Origin: VAXT01 sp038040395
Lineage (GTDB): Bacteria > Actinomycetota > Thermoleophilia > Gaiellales > Gaiellaceae
Direction: 5' to 3'
DNA: 64,000 nucleotides
Assembly: GCA_038040395.1 (NCBI GenBank)
Contig: JBBPIJ010000009.1
Location: 1-64,000 of the forward strand
Below the pieces are notes generated by a model. The model was not told the DNA's origin. It saw only the letters and a program-made list of their open reading frames with translations, and made no database searches. Position 1 is the first letter of the stretch. Every line of letters begins with the position of its first letter. Positions 1-7,278 of the stretch are shown here, in pieces. Both the position numbers and the translations under genes were made by a program.

Positions 1-254
1 TCGGCCCGGACAAGAAGGTCAAGCTCATCCTCGTCTATCCGATGACGACCGGCCGCAACTTCGACGAGGTCATCCGCGTGATCGACTCGCTTCAGCTCAC
101 GGCGAACCACAAGGTCGCGACGCCGGTGAACTGGCAGCAGGGCGACAACGTGATCATCGCCGGCTCGGTGTCGGACGACGAGGCGAAGGAGACCTATCCG
201 GACGGCTGGGAGACGCCAAAGCCCTACATGCGGATCGTGCCGCAGCCGCAGTAG
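1..254 (+). CDS. 1-Cys peroxiredoxin (Prx6/AhpC-TSA type), C-terminal part
   Basis: The window opens inside this gene. The frame is open from base 3 to the TAG at 252-254, giving about 83 C-terminal residues. The stretch TTGRNFDEVIRVIDSLQ, then NWQQGD and the ending YMRIVPQPQ, matches the dimerisation tail of Prx6-like 1-Cys peroxiredoxins. These reduce hydrogen peroxide and organic hydroperoxides in the cytoplasm. The peroxidatic cysteine lies upstream of the window, so catalytic competence cannot be judged. Family assignment rests on the conserved tail only. No neighbour on the same strand suggests an operon; the next supported gene faces the other way. Confidence 0.85.
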   Translation, partial: GPDKKVKLILVYPMTTGRNFDEVIRVIDSLQLTANHKVATPVNWQQGDNVIIAGSVSDDEAKETYPDGWETPKPYMRIVPQPQ

Positions 255-466
255 GGTCGGCTACACCCTCTGGTCCGTCTGGCTGCTCTCGTTCGCCATT
301 CTCGTGTGGCGAGGGCCTGTCTCAGCCCGATCAACAGGGTGGTACTTCTCCGAGAGAATTCCAGAGGCACGCAGAAGGAGTACGAGCATCCGAAGCCGGC
401 GTTCTTCACCGGAATCGTCCAAGGTGTCGAGGACCGATTTTGGCGAGCGAGCCAACATGTTCGCCC
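255..466. other. Intergenic stretch without a supported gene
   Basis: No frame here has both a convincing start and protein-like composition. The plus frame directly after the peroxiredoxin stop translates to a hydrophobic run (YTLWSVWLLSFAILVW, about bases 262-309) but has no start codon or ribosome binding site. It then turns into arginine/serine-rich sequence typical of a shadow frame. It may be the remnant of a membrane protein; I do not call it a gene. Confidence 0.4.
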
Positions 467-856
467 CTAAAGCATCGTCCCCGTTGCAGCTAGTTCAGGA
501 GCGCGGATCAGGTAACTGCGGCCGCCGTAGAGCACGTTGACGCTCGATAGCCCAGCGGATTCCAGCCAGCGCTCGACGAGCGACAGCAGCTCGAGCACCC
601 ATCGTCCTTGGGCCGGCGGGGGCGGAAGCCTGACGGTCCAGTACGAGCCGGGGACGATCTCGGCCGGAAACAAAGGAGCGGCGAACCTCATGAGCATGGC
701 GGTCGAGAACCGGTCCGGCGCGACGATGTCGATCGTTTGAACTTCCTCTGCGCCCGAGTCGACGGGGATGGGAAGCGCCAGCTCGAGCTCGGCCGAACGC
801 CTTTTCCCGCGCCTCAAAAACGGCAATTGGAACGGCAATGAAGGTGCTGAGGACAT
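467..856 (-). CDS. Hypothetical protein, 129 aa
   Basis: I do not recognise a family. The ATG at 856-854 is preceded on the minus strand by GGAGGAAAGC, an excellent Shine-Dalgarno sequence about 6 bases away, which is the main reason for preferring this frame over the shorter plus-strand frames in the same place. The product starts with a basic stretch (FLRRGKRRSAELELAL), has no signal peptide or membrane segment, and contains an acidic-to-hydrophobic core that looks like a small alpha/beta cytoplasmic domain. The gene stands alone. Expression is plausible, function unknown. Confidence 0.5.
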   Translation of the reverse strand: MSSAPSLPFQLPFLRRGKRRSAELELALPIPVDSGAEEVQTIDIVAPDRFSTAMLMRFAAPLFPAEIVPGSYWTVRLPPPPAQGRWVLELLSLVERWLESAGLSSVNVLYGGRSYLIRAPELAATGTML

Positions 857-1199
857 GCTTTCCTCCGGTGATCGAGGCTTGATCGCCGACCAGGCTCGTG
901 CGGTCGGCCCGTGCTTGCTCCAACCCGAGGCTTGTGGGAGGAAGGTTCGCCGGGCTCGTGCTTGATCCGGCGAGCACTCCGCGGTGCCGAGGTTTACAGC
1001 ACCACTGACGGGAGGCTAGCACGATGCGGATAACCAAAAAGGGTGATATTTGCAGGGAAACCTCACTGAGACCAAGACGGTCTTGCCGACGCGAAGCTTC
1101 CTCTCGAACGCCTGACTTTCTGGCGGACGATGACCGAAGTAATAGCCGGCGTTACGGGTAATATCAGGACGACCTATCGTCGAACGAGAGACGTGGGAC
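857..1199. other. 343-bp gap between divergent genes
   Basis: This lies between the divergent hypothetical gene (minus) and the ANTAR regulator (plus) and should hold the promoters of both. I see no tRNA, terminator-quality hairpin or coding frame. The AT-richer patch around 1029-1055 (ATAACCAAAAAGGGTGATAT) is the only compositionally distinct part and might be a promoter region, but I cannot assign -35/-10 boxes with confidence. Confidence 0.35.
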
Positions 1200-1808
1200 G
1201 TGGAGGACGACGCGGCACAGCACCTGCGGGTACTGATCGCAAACGAGAGGCGAGACAGGCTCGAGCTACTCGCCAAGGTCGTGATCGGGCTTGGTCACGA
1301 CGTGATCGCCCGCGAGATCTACGTCAAGGAGGTCGGGCCTGCTACCGCCAGGGAGCATCCCGACGTCGCACTGGTCGGACTCGGGTCGAGCTCGGAGCAC
1401 GCGCTGGACCTGATCTCGGAAATCGTCCGGGAAGCCTCGTGCCCGGTGATCGCGATCCTCCACGCCGACGACCCTGCGTACGTCCACGAGGCGGCGAAGC
1501 GCGGGGTCTTCGCCTACATCATCGAAGGCACCCCCGAAGAGCTCCAGAGCTCGATCGACATCACGCTCCAGCGCTTCACCGAGTACCAGAGCCTCCAGGG
1601 CGCGTTCGGGCGCCGGGCCTTGATCGAGCAGGCCAAGGGCATCCTGATGGCCCGCTACTCGATCAACGGCGAAAAGGCGTTCGATCGCCTTCGCGACCAC
1701 TCGCAGCACACCGGCAAGAAGCTCAGCGACGTCGCGGTCGCGGTCGTCGAGAGCCACCTCCTGCTGCTTCCGGCGCACCCCGACGATCCTCCCCTGGGGC
1801 TCCCGTAG
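1200..1808 (+). CDS. ANTAR-domain response regulator
   Basis: This 202-residue protein has an N-terminal receiver-like domain (about residues 10-125) followed by an ANTAR RNA-binding domain (about 135-195). The ANTAR signature is visible as RRALIEQAKGILMARYSINGEKAFDRLRDHSQ, quoted in parts: RRALIEQAKGILMAR then the helix with AFDRLRDHS. ANTAR proteins bind paired hexanucleotide stem-loops in mRNA leaders and prevent premature termination. The receiver looks degenerate: I do not see a clear acidic pocket plus phosphorylatable Asp, so it may be phosphorylation-independent, as in many actinobacterial ANTAR proteins. The start is a GTG at 1200. No histidine kinase is adjacent and no obvious dual hexaloop target was recognised nearby. 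Confidence 0.85.
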   Translation: MEDDAAQHLRVLIANERRDRLELLAKVVIGLGHDVIAREIYVKEVGPATAREHPDVALVGLGSSSEHALDLISEIVREASCPVIAILHADDPAYVHEAAKRGVFAYIIEGTPEELQSSIDITLQRFTEYQSLQGAFGRRALIEQAKGILMARYSINGEKAFDRLRDHSQHTGKKLSDVAVAVVESHLLLLPAHPDDPPLGLP

Positions 1809-1875
1809 CGCCGCCGCCCGCTCCTCAGTTCTTCGCCAGGTTCGCCTCGAGCTGGTCGAAGAACCCGCCGTAACC

Positions 1876-2046
1876 CTCGACAAGCGCCTCGTACTCGTCG
1901 ATGTGCGCAAGGACGCACAGCGGCGCCTGTACCGCGTTCGCCCGGAGCCGCTCGCCGAGGTCGACGCTTGGCTCGAGCCCTATCGCAGCCTCTGGAACAA
2001 GCGCTTCGACGCCCTCGAACGGCACCTGGAGAGCATCGATCGCTAG
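1876..2046 (+). pseudogene. C-terminal fragment of an ArsR-family transcriptional regulator
   Basis: In the frame ending at TAG 2044-2046 the sequence reads LVDVRKDAQRRLYRVRP, then PLAEVDAWLEPYRSLWNKRF and DALERHLE. This is the typical wing plus C-terminal helix of the ArsR regulators usually paired with SRPBCC-domain genes. The N-terminal helix-turn-helix is missing: upstream the frame runs into unrelated sequence and the ANTAR stop, and no start codon allows a full protein. The only in-frame GTG (1903) would give 47 residues. I therefore read it as a remnant left by a deletion, sitting directly ahead of the MFS gene that it, or its intact ancestor, may once have controlled. Confidence 0.7.
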
Positions 2047-2071
2047 GGTGCAAAGGGGTGAGGGAGAGACC

Positions 2072-3529
2072 ATGAAACTGGACGGGCGGAGGCGCTGGCT
2101 TGCGCTGATCATCCTGTGCCTGGGCGATCTGATGATCGTCCTCGACTCGACGATCGTGAACGTTGCGCTGCCGTCGATCAAGGCCGATCTGGGCTTCTCC
2201 GCGACCTCGCTCGCCTGGGTCGTGAACGCCTATCTGCTCACGTTCGGCGGGTTCCTGCTCCTCGGCGGGAAGCTGGGCGACCTGTTCGGCCACCGCCGGC
2301 TCTTCCTCATCGGGATCTCGCTCTTCACCGTCGCCTCGCTCGCCTGCGGGCTCTCCAACTCGACTGGGCTCCTCGTCGCCGCGCGGGCGGTACAGGGGCT
2401 CGGAGGCGCAGTCGTCTCCGCGGTCGCCTTCTCCTTGATCATGATCATGTTCACCGAGACCACCGATCGGGCGAAGGCGATGGGCGTCTTCGGCTTCGTT
2501 CTCTCCGGCGGCGGAACGATCGGCGTGCTGCTCGGCGGCATCCTCACGGATGCGCTCGACTGGCACTGGATCTTCCTGGTCAACCTCCCGATCGGAGTCC
2601 TCGTCATCGCGCTCACCGTGATGCTGCTGCCCGCAGCTCCGGGCCCGGCCTCCTCCGAGCGGCTCGACATCGCCGGGGCGGTCACCGTGACGCTCTCGCT
2701 GATGTTCGCGGTCTACGCGATCGTGAACGGCAACGACGCGGGGTGGAGATCCGGGCAGACGCTCGGCTTGCTTGCCGGTGCCGTGATGCTCCTGGCGGTA
2801 TTCATCGTGATCGAGGCGCGGGTGTCGGCTCCGCTGATGCCGCTCAGCTTGTTCCGGCTGCGGAACGTCGCGACCGCGAACATCGTCGGCGTGCTCTGGG
2901 CCGGCGCCATGTTTGCGTGGTTCTTCCTCTCCGCCCTCTATCTCCAGCTCGTGCTCGGGTATGACCCGCTGCACGTCGGGCTGGCTTTCCTCCCGGCGAA
3001 CCTGATCATGGGAGCGTTCTCGCTAGGCCTCTCCGCGAAGCTCGTCCTCCGCTACGGCTTGAGGTTGCCGCTGGCCGTGGGGCTCTCGCTGGCTGCGGCC
3101 GGGCTCGTGCTCTTCGCGCGGGCGCCGGTCGACGGAAGCTTCGTCGTCGACGTCCTGCCGGGGATGATCCTGCTGGCCTTCGGCGCCGGGATGGCGTTCA
3201 ACCCGCTTCTCCTCGCCGCGATGAGCGACGTCGAGCCGGAGAGGGCCGGCCTCGCCTCGGGCGTCGTCAACACCGCTTTCATGATGGGCGGCGCGCTCGG
3301 GCTCGCGGTTCTCGCGTCCCTCGCCGCCTCGCGGACGGACAGCCTGCTCGCCTCCGGCGATGCCCCGCTGGCCGCTCTCACCGGCGGCTATCACGCGGCA
3401 TTTCTCGCCGGCGCGATCTTCGCCGTCGCGGGGGCGGCGATCGGCGGCGCGCTTCTCGTCAACAAGCAGGCCGCCGGGCACGAGCAGCAGGAGGCACGCG
3501 GCGCCCTCGCGGTGGCCGAGGCAGACTAG
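2072..3529 (+). CDS. MFS drug:H+ antiporter, DHA2 (EmrB/QacA) type
   Basis: This 485-residue integral membrane protein exports drugs or other hydrophobic solutes using the proton gradient. TM1 carries LDSTIVNVALP, the diagnostic DHA2 motif. The loop 2-3 motif GKLGDLFGHRR follows, and about 14 hydrophobic segments continue to the C-terminus, the usual number for DHA2. I chose the ATG at 2072, preceded by GGGAGAG, over longer in-frame extensions because the upstream part overlaps the ArsR fragment in another frame. It is followed at once by the first copy of the MITE-like element. Substrate cannot be predicted. Confidence 0.92.
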   Translation: MKLDGRRRWLALIILCLGDLMIVLDSTIVNVALPSIKADLGFSATSLAWVVNAYLLTFGGFLLLGGKLGDLFGHRRLFLIGISLFTVASLACGLSNSTGLLVAARAVQGLGGAVVSAVAFSLIMIMFTETTDRAKAMGVFGFVLSGGGTIGVLLGGILTDALDWHWIFLVNLPIGVLVIALTVMLLPAAPGPASSERLDIAGAVTVTLSLMFAVYAIVNGNDAGWRSGQTLGLLAGAVMLLAVFIVIEARVSAPLMPLSLFRLRNVATANIVGVLWAGAMFAWFFLSALYLQLVLGYDPLHVGLAFLPANLIMGAFSLGLSAKLVLRYGLRLPLAVGLSLAAAGLVLFARAPVDGSFVVDVLPGMILLAFGAGMAFNPLLLAAMSDVEPERAGLASGVVNTAFMMGGALGLAVLASLAASRTDSLLASGDAPLAALTGGYHAAFLAGAIFAVAGAAIGGALLVNKQAAGHEQQEARGALAVAEAD

Positions 3530-3531
3530 CC

Positions 3532-3698
3532 CTAGGAGGGTTTGGCGGAATGTTGCTCGTCGCCGGGGTGTGATGCTCGTTCCGAGGCCGCGGACGCAGG
3601 GAGCCCCGATAGTTGACCTATCGGGGCGACTGAGGACCCGGTATCGGGGCGAGCAGCGCAGCCCGGCGGCTCAGCCATATTTCGCCAAACCCTTCTAG
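3532..3698 (+). mobile_element. MITE-like element, copy 1 (167 bp)
   Basis: The element begins CTAGGAGGGTTTGGCG and ends in the reverse complement of CTAGAAGGGTTTGGCG, giving 16-bp terminal inverted repeats with one mismatch. A second copy of the same length lies inverted at 14154-14320, with about 9 differences. In the middle (3604-3626) is a perfect 9-bp stem, CCCCGATAG/CTATCGGGG, with a 5-base loop. It encodes no protein, so if mobile it must depend on a transposase elsewhere. It lies between the MFS stop and the copA operator. CTAG at both outer edges could be part of the repeat or a duplicated target. Confidence 0.75.
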
Positions 3699-3718
3699 AT
3701 ACCCCCGGGCGGTATGAT
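3699..3718 (+). promoter_or_regulatory. CsoR-type copper operator overlapping the copA -10 box
   Basis: ATACCCCCGGGCGGTAT (3699-3715) is a pseudopalindrome of the ATACCCC...GGGGTAT kind bound by CsoR repressors. The csoR gene is in this operon. The right half overlaps TATGAT (3713-3718), a good -10 hexamer 5 bases before a GTG and 8 before the ATG of copA. Binding of apo-CsoR here would block polymerase, and Cu(I) would release it. The operator abuts the right end of the MITE-like element, so any -35 box must lie inside that element. Confidence 0.7.
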
Positions 3719-3726
3719 TGAGCGTG

Positions 3727-5826
3727 ATGCCCGGAACGCTCGAGAGAGAAGAAGTTCGCCTCGACCTCGAGGGGATGACGTGTGCGTCCTGCGCCGCGCG
3801 CATCGAGAAGAGGCTGAACGAGCTCGACGGCGTCGAGGCGACGGTCAACTTCGCGACCGAGCAGGCGACCGTCCGCTCCGAGGCGAGCCTGTCCCTCGAC
3901 GAGCTCGTCGGTGCGGTTCAGTCGGCCGGTTACGACGCGCGTCCGGCCAAGCCGGCGCACGAGCCGCATGACCACGACGAGCCGCTGGCGCTGCTCACCA
4001 AGCGCCTCGTGCTCGCGGCCGCCCTGACGGTGCCCGTTGCGCTGCTCGCGATGGTCTCGCCGCTTCAGTTCTCCGGGTGGGAGTGGGTCGCGCTCGCCCT
4101 GTCGGCGCCCGTCGTCTTCATCTCGGGCTTTGCGTTCCACCGCGCGGCGATCAGGAATGCGCGTCATTTCGCCGCGTCGATGGACACGCTGATCTCGCTC
4201 GGGACGCTCGCGGCCTGGTTGTGGTCGGCGGTCGTGCTCATCGGGGGGCTCGAGGCGGACGTCTACTTCGAGGTTGCCGCGGTCGTTACGACCCTGATCG
4301 TGCTCGGCCGCTACCTCGAGGCGCGGGCGAAGGGCCGCTCGTCGGAGGCGATTCGTAGGCTGCTCGAGCTCGGCGCGAGGGAGGCGCGCGTCCTGCGGAA
4401 CGGCGAGGAGGTCCTCGTTCCGATCTCGGAGCTCCAGGTCGGCGATCTCTTCGTCGTCCGCCCCGGAGAGAAGGTCGCGACCGACGGCGTCGTCGTCGAA
4501 GGCGAGTCGGCCGTCGACCAGTCGCTGCTGACGGGCGAGTCGGTCCCGGTCGAGGTGGGTGCGGGAGCCGAAGTCGCGGGCGTGGCGGTCAACACCTTTG
4601 GCCGGCTCGTCGTCCGCGCGACCAGGGTCGGCGCCGACACGGCGCTCGCTCAGATCGCGCGGCTCGTCGAGGCTGCGCAATCGGGGAAGGCGCCCGTGCA
4701 GCGGCTCGCCGACCGCGTCTCGGCGATCTTCGTGCCGGTCGTCATCGTCATCTCGCTGCTGACCCTCGCGGGCTGGCTCGCATTCGGGGCATCGGGAGCG
4801 GCAGCCTTCACGGCCGCCGTCGCGGTGCTGATCATCGCCTGCCCATGCGCTTTGGGGCTCGCGACGCCGACGGCGCTCATGGTCGGGACGGGCCGCGGGG
4901 CGCAGATGGGCATCCTGATCAAGGGGCCTGAGATTCTCGAGCAGACCCGCCGCGTCGACACGATCGTGCTCGACAAGACCGGAACCGTCACCGAAGGACG
5001 GATGGAGCTCGTCGGCGTCGCGCTCGTGGACGGGGCGAGCCGCAGCGACGTTCTTCGGCTCGCCGGTGCGGTCGAGGCTGCCAGCGAGCATCCGATCGGC
5101 CAGGCGGTCGCCCGCGCGGCGCTCGCCGAGGTGGGCGAGCTCCCGAGCGTGCAGGCTTTCCGCAACGAGCCCGGCGTCGGCGTCTTCGGCGTCGTCGAGG
5201 GTCACGAGGTGACGATCGGTCGGCGCAGAGGCGCCGTCGAGGTGAGCTGGGACGGCGTGCCGCGCGCCGTGCTCGAGGTGGGCGACACCGTCAAGCCGAC
5301 GAGTCCCGAGGCGATTCGCGAGCTGAAGGCGCTCGGCCTCACCCCGGTGCTGCTCACGGGCGATGCTCGAGCGACAGCCGAACGGGTCGCGCGCGAGGTC
5401 GGGATCGAGCGCGTCCTCGCGGAAGTCTTCCCCGATGACAAGGTGCAGGAGGTCAGGCGCCTCCAGGATGAGGGCAAGGTCGTGGCAATGGTCGGCGACG
5501 GCGTCAACGATGCGCCGGCGCTTGCCCAGGCCGACCTCGGCCTCGCGATCGGGACCGGCACCGACGTTGCGATCGAGGCGTCCGATCTGACTCTCGTCTC
5601 GGGCGACCTTCGCGCCGCCGCCGATGCGATCCGGCTCGCGCGCAGGACGCTCCGGACGATCCAGGGCAACCTCTTCTGGGCCTTCGCCTACAACGTCGCG
5701 GCGATCCCGCTCGCGGTCGCGGGCCTCCTGAGCCCGATCGTCGCGGCCGGGGCGATGGCGGCGTCCAGCCTGTTCGTCGTCACGAACAGCCTCCGCCTCA
5801 GGAGCTTCCGGAGCGTGCGCGCATGA
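3727..5826 (+). CDS. copA: Copper-exporting P1B-type ATPase CopA
   Basis: This is a 699-residue heavy-metal P-type ATPase pumping Cu(I) out of the cytoplasm. In order it shows an N-terminal metal-binding domain with GMTCASC (Cys19, Cys22), membrane helices, the actuator TGES loop, the transmembrane CPC motif (about residue 371, ACPCALGLATP), the phosphorylation site DKTGT (about 416) and the hinge GDGVNDAPAL (about 590). CPC plus the CxxC domain marks the Cu+ subclass. Start codons at TTG 3718, GTG 3724 and ATG 3727 are all in frame; 3727 is used, though GTG 3724 would fit a leaderless message better. The stop overlaps the csoR start by four bases (ATGA), so the two are one transcript. Confidence 0.95.
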   Translation: MPGTLEREEVRLDLEGMTCASCAARIEKRLNELDGVEATVNFATEQATVRSEASLSLDELVGAVQSAGYDARPAKPAHEPHDHDEPLALLTKRLVLAAALTVPVALLAMVSPLQFSGWEWVALALSAPVVFISGFAFHRAAIRNARHFAASMDTLISLGTLAAWLWSAVVLIGGLEADVYFEVAAVVTTLIVLGRYLEARAKGRSSEAIRRLLELGAREARVLRNGEEVLVPISELQVGDLFVVRPGEKVATDGVVVEGESAVDQSLLTGESVPVEVGAGAEVAGVAVNTFGRLVVRATRVGADTALAQIARLVEAAQSGKAPVQRLADRVSAIFVPVVIVISLLTLAGWLAFGASGAAAFTAAVAVLIIACPCALGLATPTALMVGTGRGAQMGILIKGPEILEQTRRVDTIVLDKTGTVTEGRMELVGVALVDGASRSDVLRLAGAVEAASEHPIGQAVARAALAEVGELPSVQAFRNEPGVGVFGVVEGHEVTIGRRRGAVEVSWDGVPRAVLEVGDTVKPTSPEAIRELKALGLTPVLLTGDARATAERVAREVGIERVLAEVFPDDKVQEVRRLQDEGKVVAMVGDGVNDAPALAQADLGLAIGTGTDVAIEASDLTLVSGDLRAAADAIRLARRTLRTIQGNLFWAFAYNVAAIPLAVAGLLSPIVAAGAMAASSLFVVTNSLRLRSFRSVRA

Positions 5827-6131
5827 GCAAGGCCGAGAAGCACGAGCACGGCTACGCGAAGGACAAGGAGGCCCTTGTCAAGCGGCTCCATCGGATCGAA
5901 GGCCAGGTCCGGGGAATCGAGCGCATGGTCGAGGACGACCGGTACTGCATCGACATCCTCACCCAGATCTCGGCCGTGAACACTGCGCTCGAGGCGGTCG
6001 CACTAAGGATCCTCGACGAGCACGTCCGCCACTGCGTCGCGGGCGCGCTGACGTCGGGCGATGAGGCGGACGCCACGACGAAGACCGAGGAGCTACTCGA
6101 AGCAGTCCAACGCTTCGCCCGCACTCGTTGA
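5823..6131 (+). CDS. csoR: Copper-sensing transcriptional repressor CsoR
   Basis: This 102-residue all-helical CsoR/FrmR-family protein binds Cu(I) and then releases its operator. The metal ligands Cys42, His67 and Cys71 (YCIDILTQ and DEHVRHC) have exactly the C-x24-H-x3-C spacing of mycobacterial CsoR. The second-shell tyrosine and glutamate region also looks conserved. The start overlaps the copA stop, giving translational coupling and a negative feedback loop through the operator at 3699-3715. The stop codon falls inside the hairpin at 6130-6158 shared with the convergent fic gene. Confidence 0.93.
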   Translation: MSKAEKHEHGYAKDKEALVKRLHRIEGQVRGIERMVEDDRYCIDILTQISAVNTALEAVALRILDEHVRHCVAGALTSGDEADATTKTEELLEAVQRFARTR

Positions 6132-6158
6132 TTCGACCGATTAGGTCTTCGTCGAATC
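6130..6158. terminator. Bidirectional hairpin between csoR and fic
   Basis: GATTCGAC (6130-6137) and GTCGAATC (6151-6158) form a perfect 8-bp stem with a 13-base loop. The hairpin begins within the csoR stop codon and contains the fic stop, so it can serve both convergent genes. No T-run follows on either side, as is usual in GC-rich actinobacteria. Confidence 0.6.
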
Positions 6159-7226
6159 GGCTACCAAAGCGCGGAGATCGTCGCTCGCGAAATACCGCGT
6201 ACTCCGGCCTCGACCGGCCTGCGTGACGAGGCTCGCGTCGAGAAGACGCCGGAAATCGTTGCTCGCGGTCGCCGGCGAGATCCCGGTTTCCCGCTCGTAG
6301 CGGGAGCGGTCCGTCCCGCCGATCAGGCTCTGCTCGAGCGCGATCACTAGGCGATCCGGCCAGCCCCGTTCCTCGACCAGGCGCTCCAGCGTCGCCCAGC
6401 GTGCGGCTGCTTCCTCAATCTGCTCGAGACGCCTGCGTGCCTGGGCGATGTGCGCGTCGATGCAGAAAGCTACCCACTCCGACGCGTCGCCTCCCGGTTG
6501 ATATCGCCCCCCCTGAACCCGCTGGAGCACTGTGTAGTAGTCGCGCGTGTGCGCGCCGAGGAATTCTTCGATCGAAGAGAACTCCGGTGAAAGCAGACCG
6601 TCGCGTGCGAGGACGAGCGACTGTGCGATCCGTGAGATTCGGCCGTTCCCGTCGCGGAACGGGTGGACCGAGACCGTGTGTAGGTGGGCCATGGCGGCGC
6701 GCACGACGACATGGCTGTCGAGATCGCCGGCTCTCAGCCAATCGATGACCTCCGCCATCAGCGGGACGACCTCTTCGGCGTCGGGTGCTCGATAGGCGAC
6801 GCCGCCGCCGGGACCCGTCACGCTGATCGGGCTCCTCCTCCAGACCCCGGGGCTCTTGTCGCGCTGGAAGTAGCAGGTATCGAAATGAAGGTCGAGGATC
6901 ACGCGGTCGCTCCATTCAAATTGCGGATCGTGCGCCATGACGCCCACGTGATCCATCGCACGTGTGTAGCAGGCAACGGCCATTCGGTTCTGGTCGTCTG
7001 GGTCGGCCTCTCCTGTGTCGACGATGGCGAGGGCGTCTCCCTCGGGAACCTCGAAGCCTTCGATCGAAACCGAGCTCTCAACCGAGGCCGCTTTCACCTG
7101 GCGGCGCAGCGTTCCGAGCCAGGGACTGGGGTTGACGATGTCGTCGTGCAGCTTGACCCGGAGGTCGTCGAGCTCTTCCAACCGCTCTCGAATGACGGAC
7201 GTGGGCTGGGGCGTGGTGTAGAGCAT
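6141..7226 (-). CDS. Fic-domain protein with N-terminal inhibitory helix and C-terminal winged helix
   Basis: This 361-residue Fic enzyme probably transfers AMP (or another phospho-group) from a nucleotide to a protein hydroxyl. The core motif HPFRDGNGR is at residues 188-196 with all key residues present. An inhibitory motif S-x-x-x-E-G is visible as SVSIEG (52-57), placing it in class II, where the inhibitor helix is N-terminal in the same chain. The last about 80 residues (SRYERETGISPATASNDF and following) resemble a winged helix-turn-helix, a common layout for stand-alone chromosomal Fic proteins. The gene starts at an ATG with no leader; see the promoter at 7233-7260. Target unknown. Confidence 0.9.
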   Translation of the reverse strand: MLYTTPQPTSVIRERLEELDDLRVKLHDDIVNPSPWLGTLRRQVKAASVESSVSIEGFEVPEGDALAIVDTGEADPDDQNRMAVACYTRAMDHVGVMAHDPQFEWSDRVILDLHFDTCYFQRDKSPGVWRRSPISVTGPGGGVAYRAPDAEEVVPLMAEVIDWLRAGDLDSHVVVRAAMAHLHTVSVHPFRDGNGRISRIAQSLVLARDGLLSPEFSSIEEFLGAHTRDYYTVLQRVQGGRYQPGGDASEWVAFCIDAHIAQARRRLEQIEEAAARWATLERLVEERGWPDRLVIALEQSLIGGTDRSRYERETGISPATASNDFRRLLDASLVTQAGRGRSTRYFASDDLRALVADSTKT

Positions 7227-7232
7227 GTCCCG

Positions 7233-7260
7233 ATTATACGATTATTCATATAATCGTCAA
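7233..7260 (-). promoter_or_regulatory. Leaderless fic promoter with operator-like palindrome
   Basis: Read on the minus strand, TTGACG (7260-7255), a 16-base spacer and a perfect TATAAT (7238-7233) precede the fic ATG by 6 bases, so transcription should start at the ATG itself. The spacer plus flanks contain the inverted repeat CGATTAT-tcat-ATAATCG (7239-7256), with a further CGATTATA half-site at 7231-7238. Placement between -35 and -10 is ideal for repression, possibly by the winged helix of Fic itself (inference). Confidence 0.75.
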
Positions 7261-7278
7261 GTCGGTTATTCGTCGCTG

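Noticed and set aside
1825..2181. Minus-strand frame of 118 codons over the MFS start
   Set aside because: It is the antisense of the ArsR fragment and the MFS N-terminus; the plus-strand reading gives recognisable protein families.
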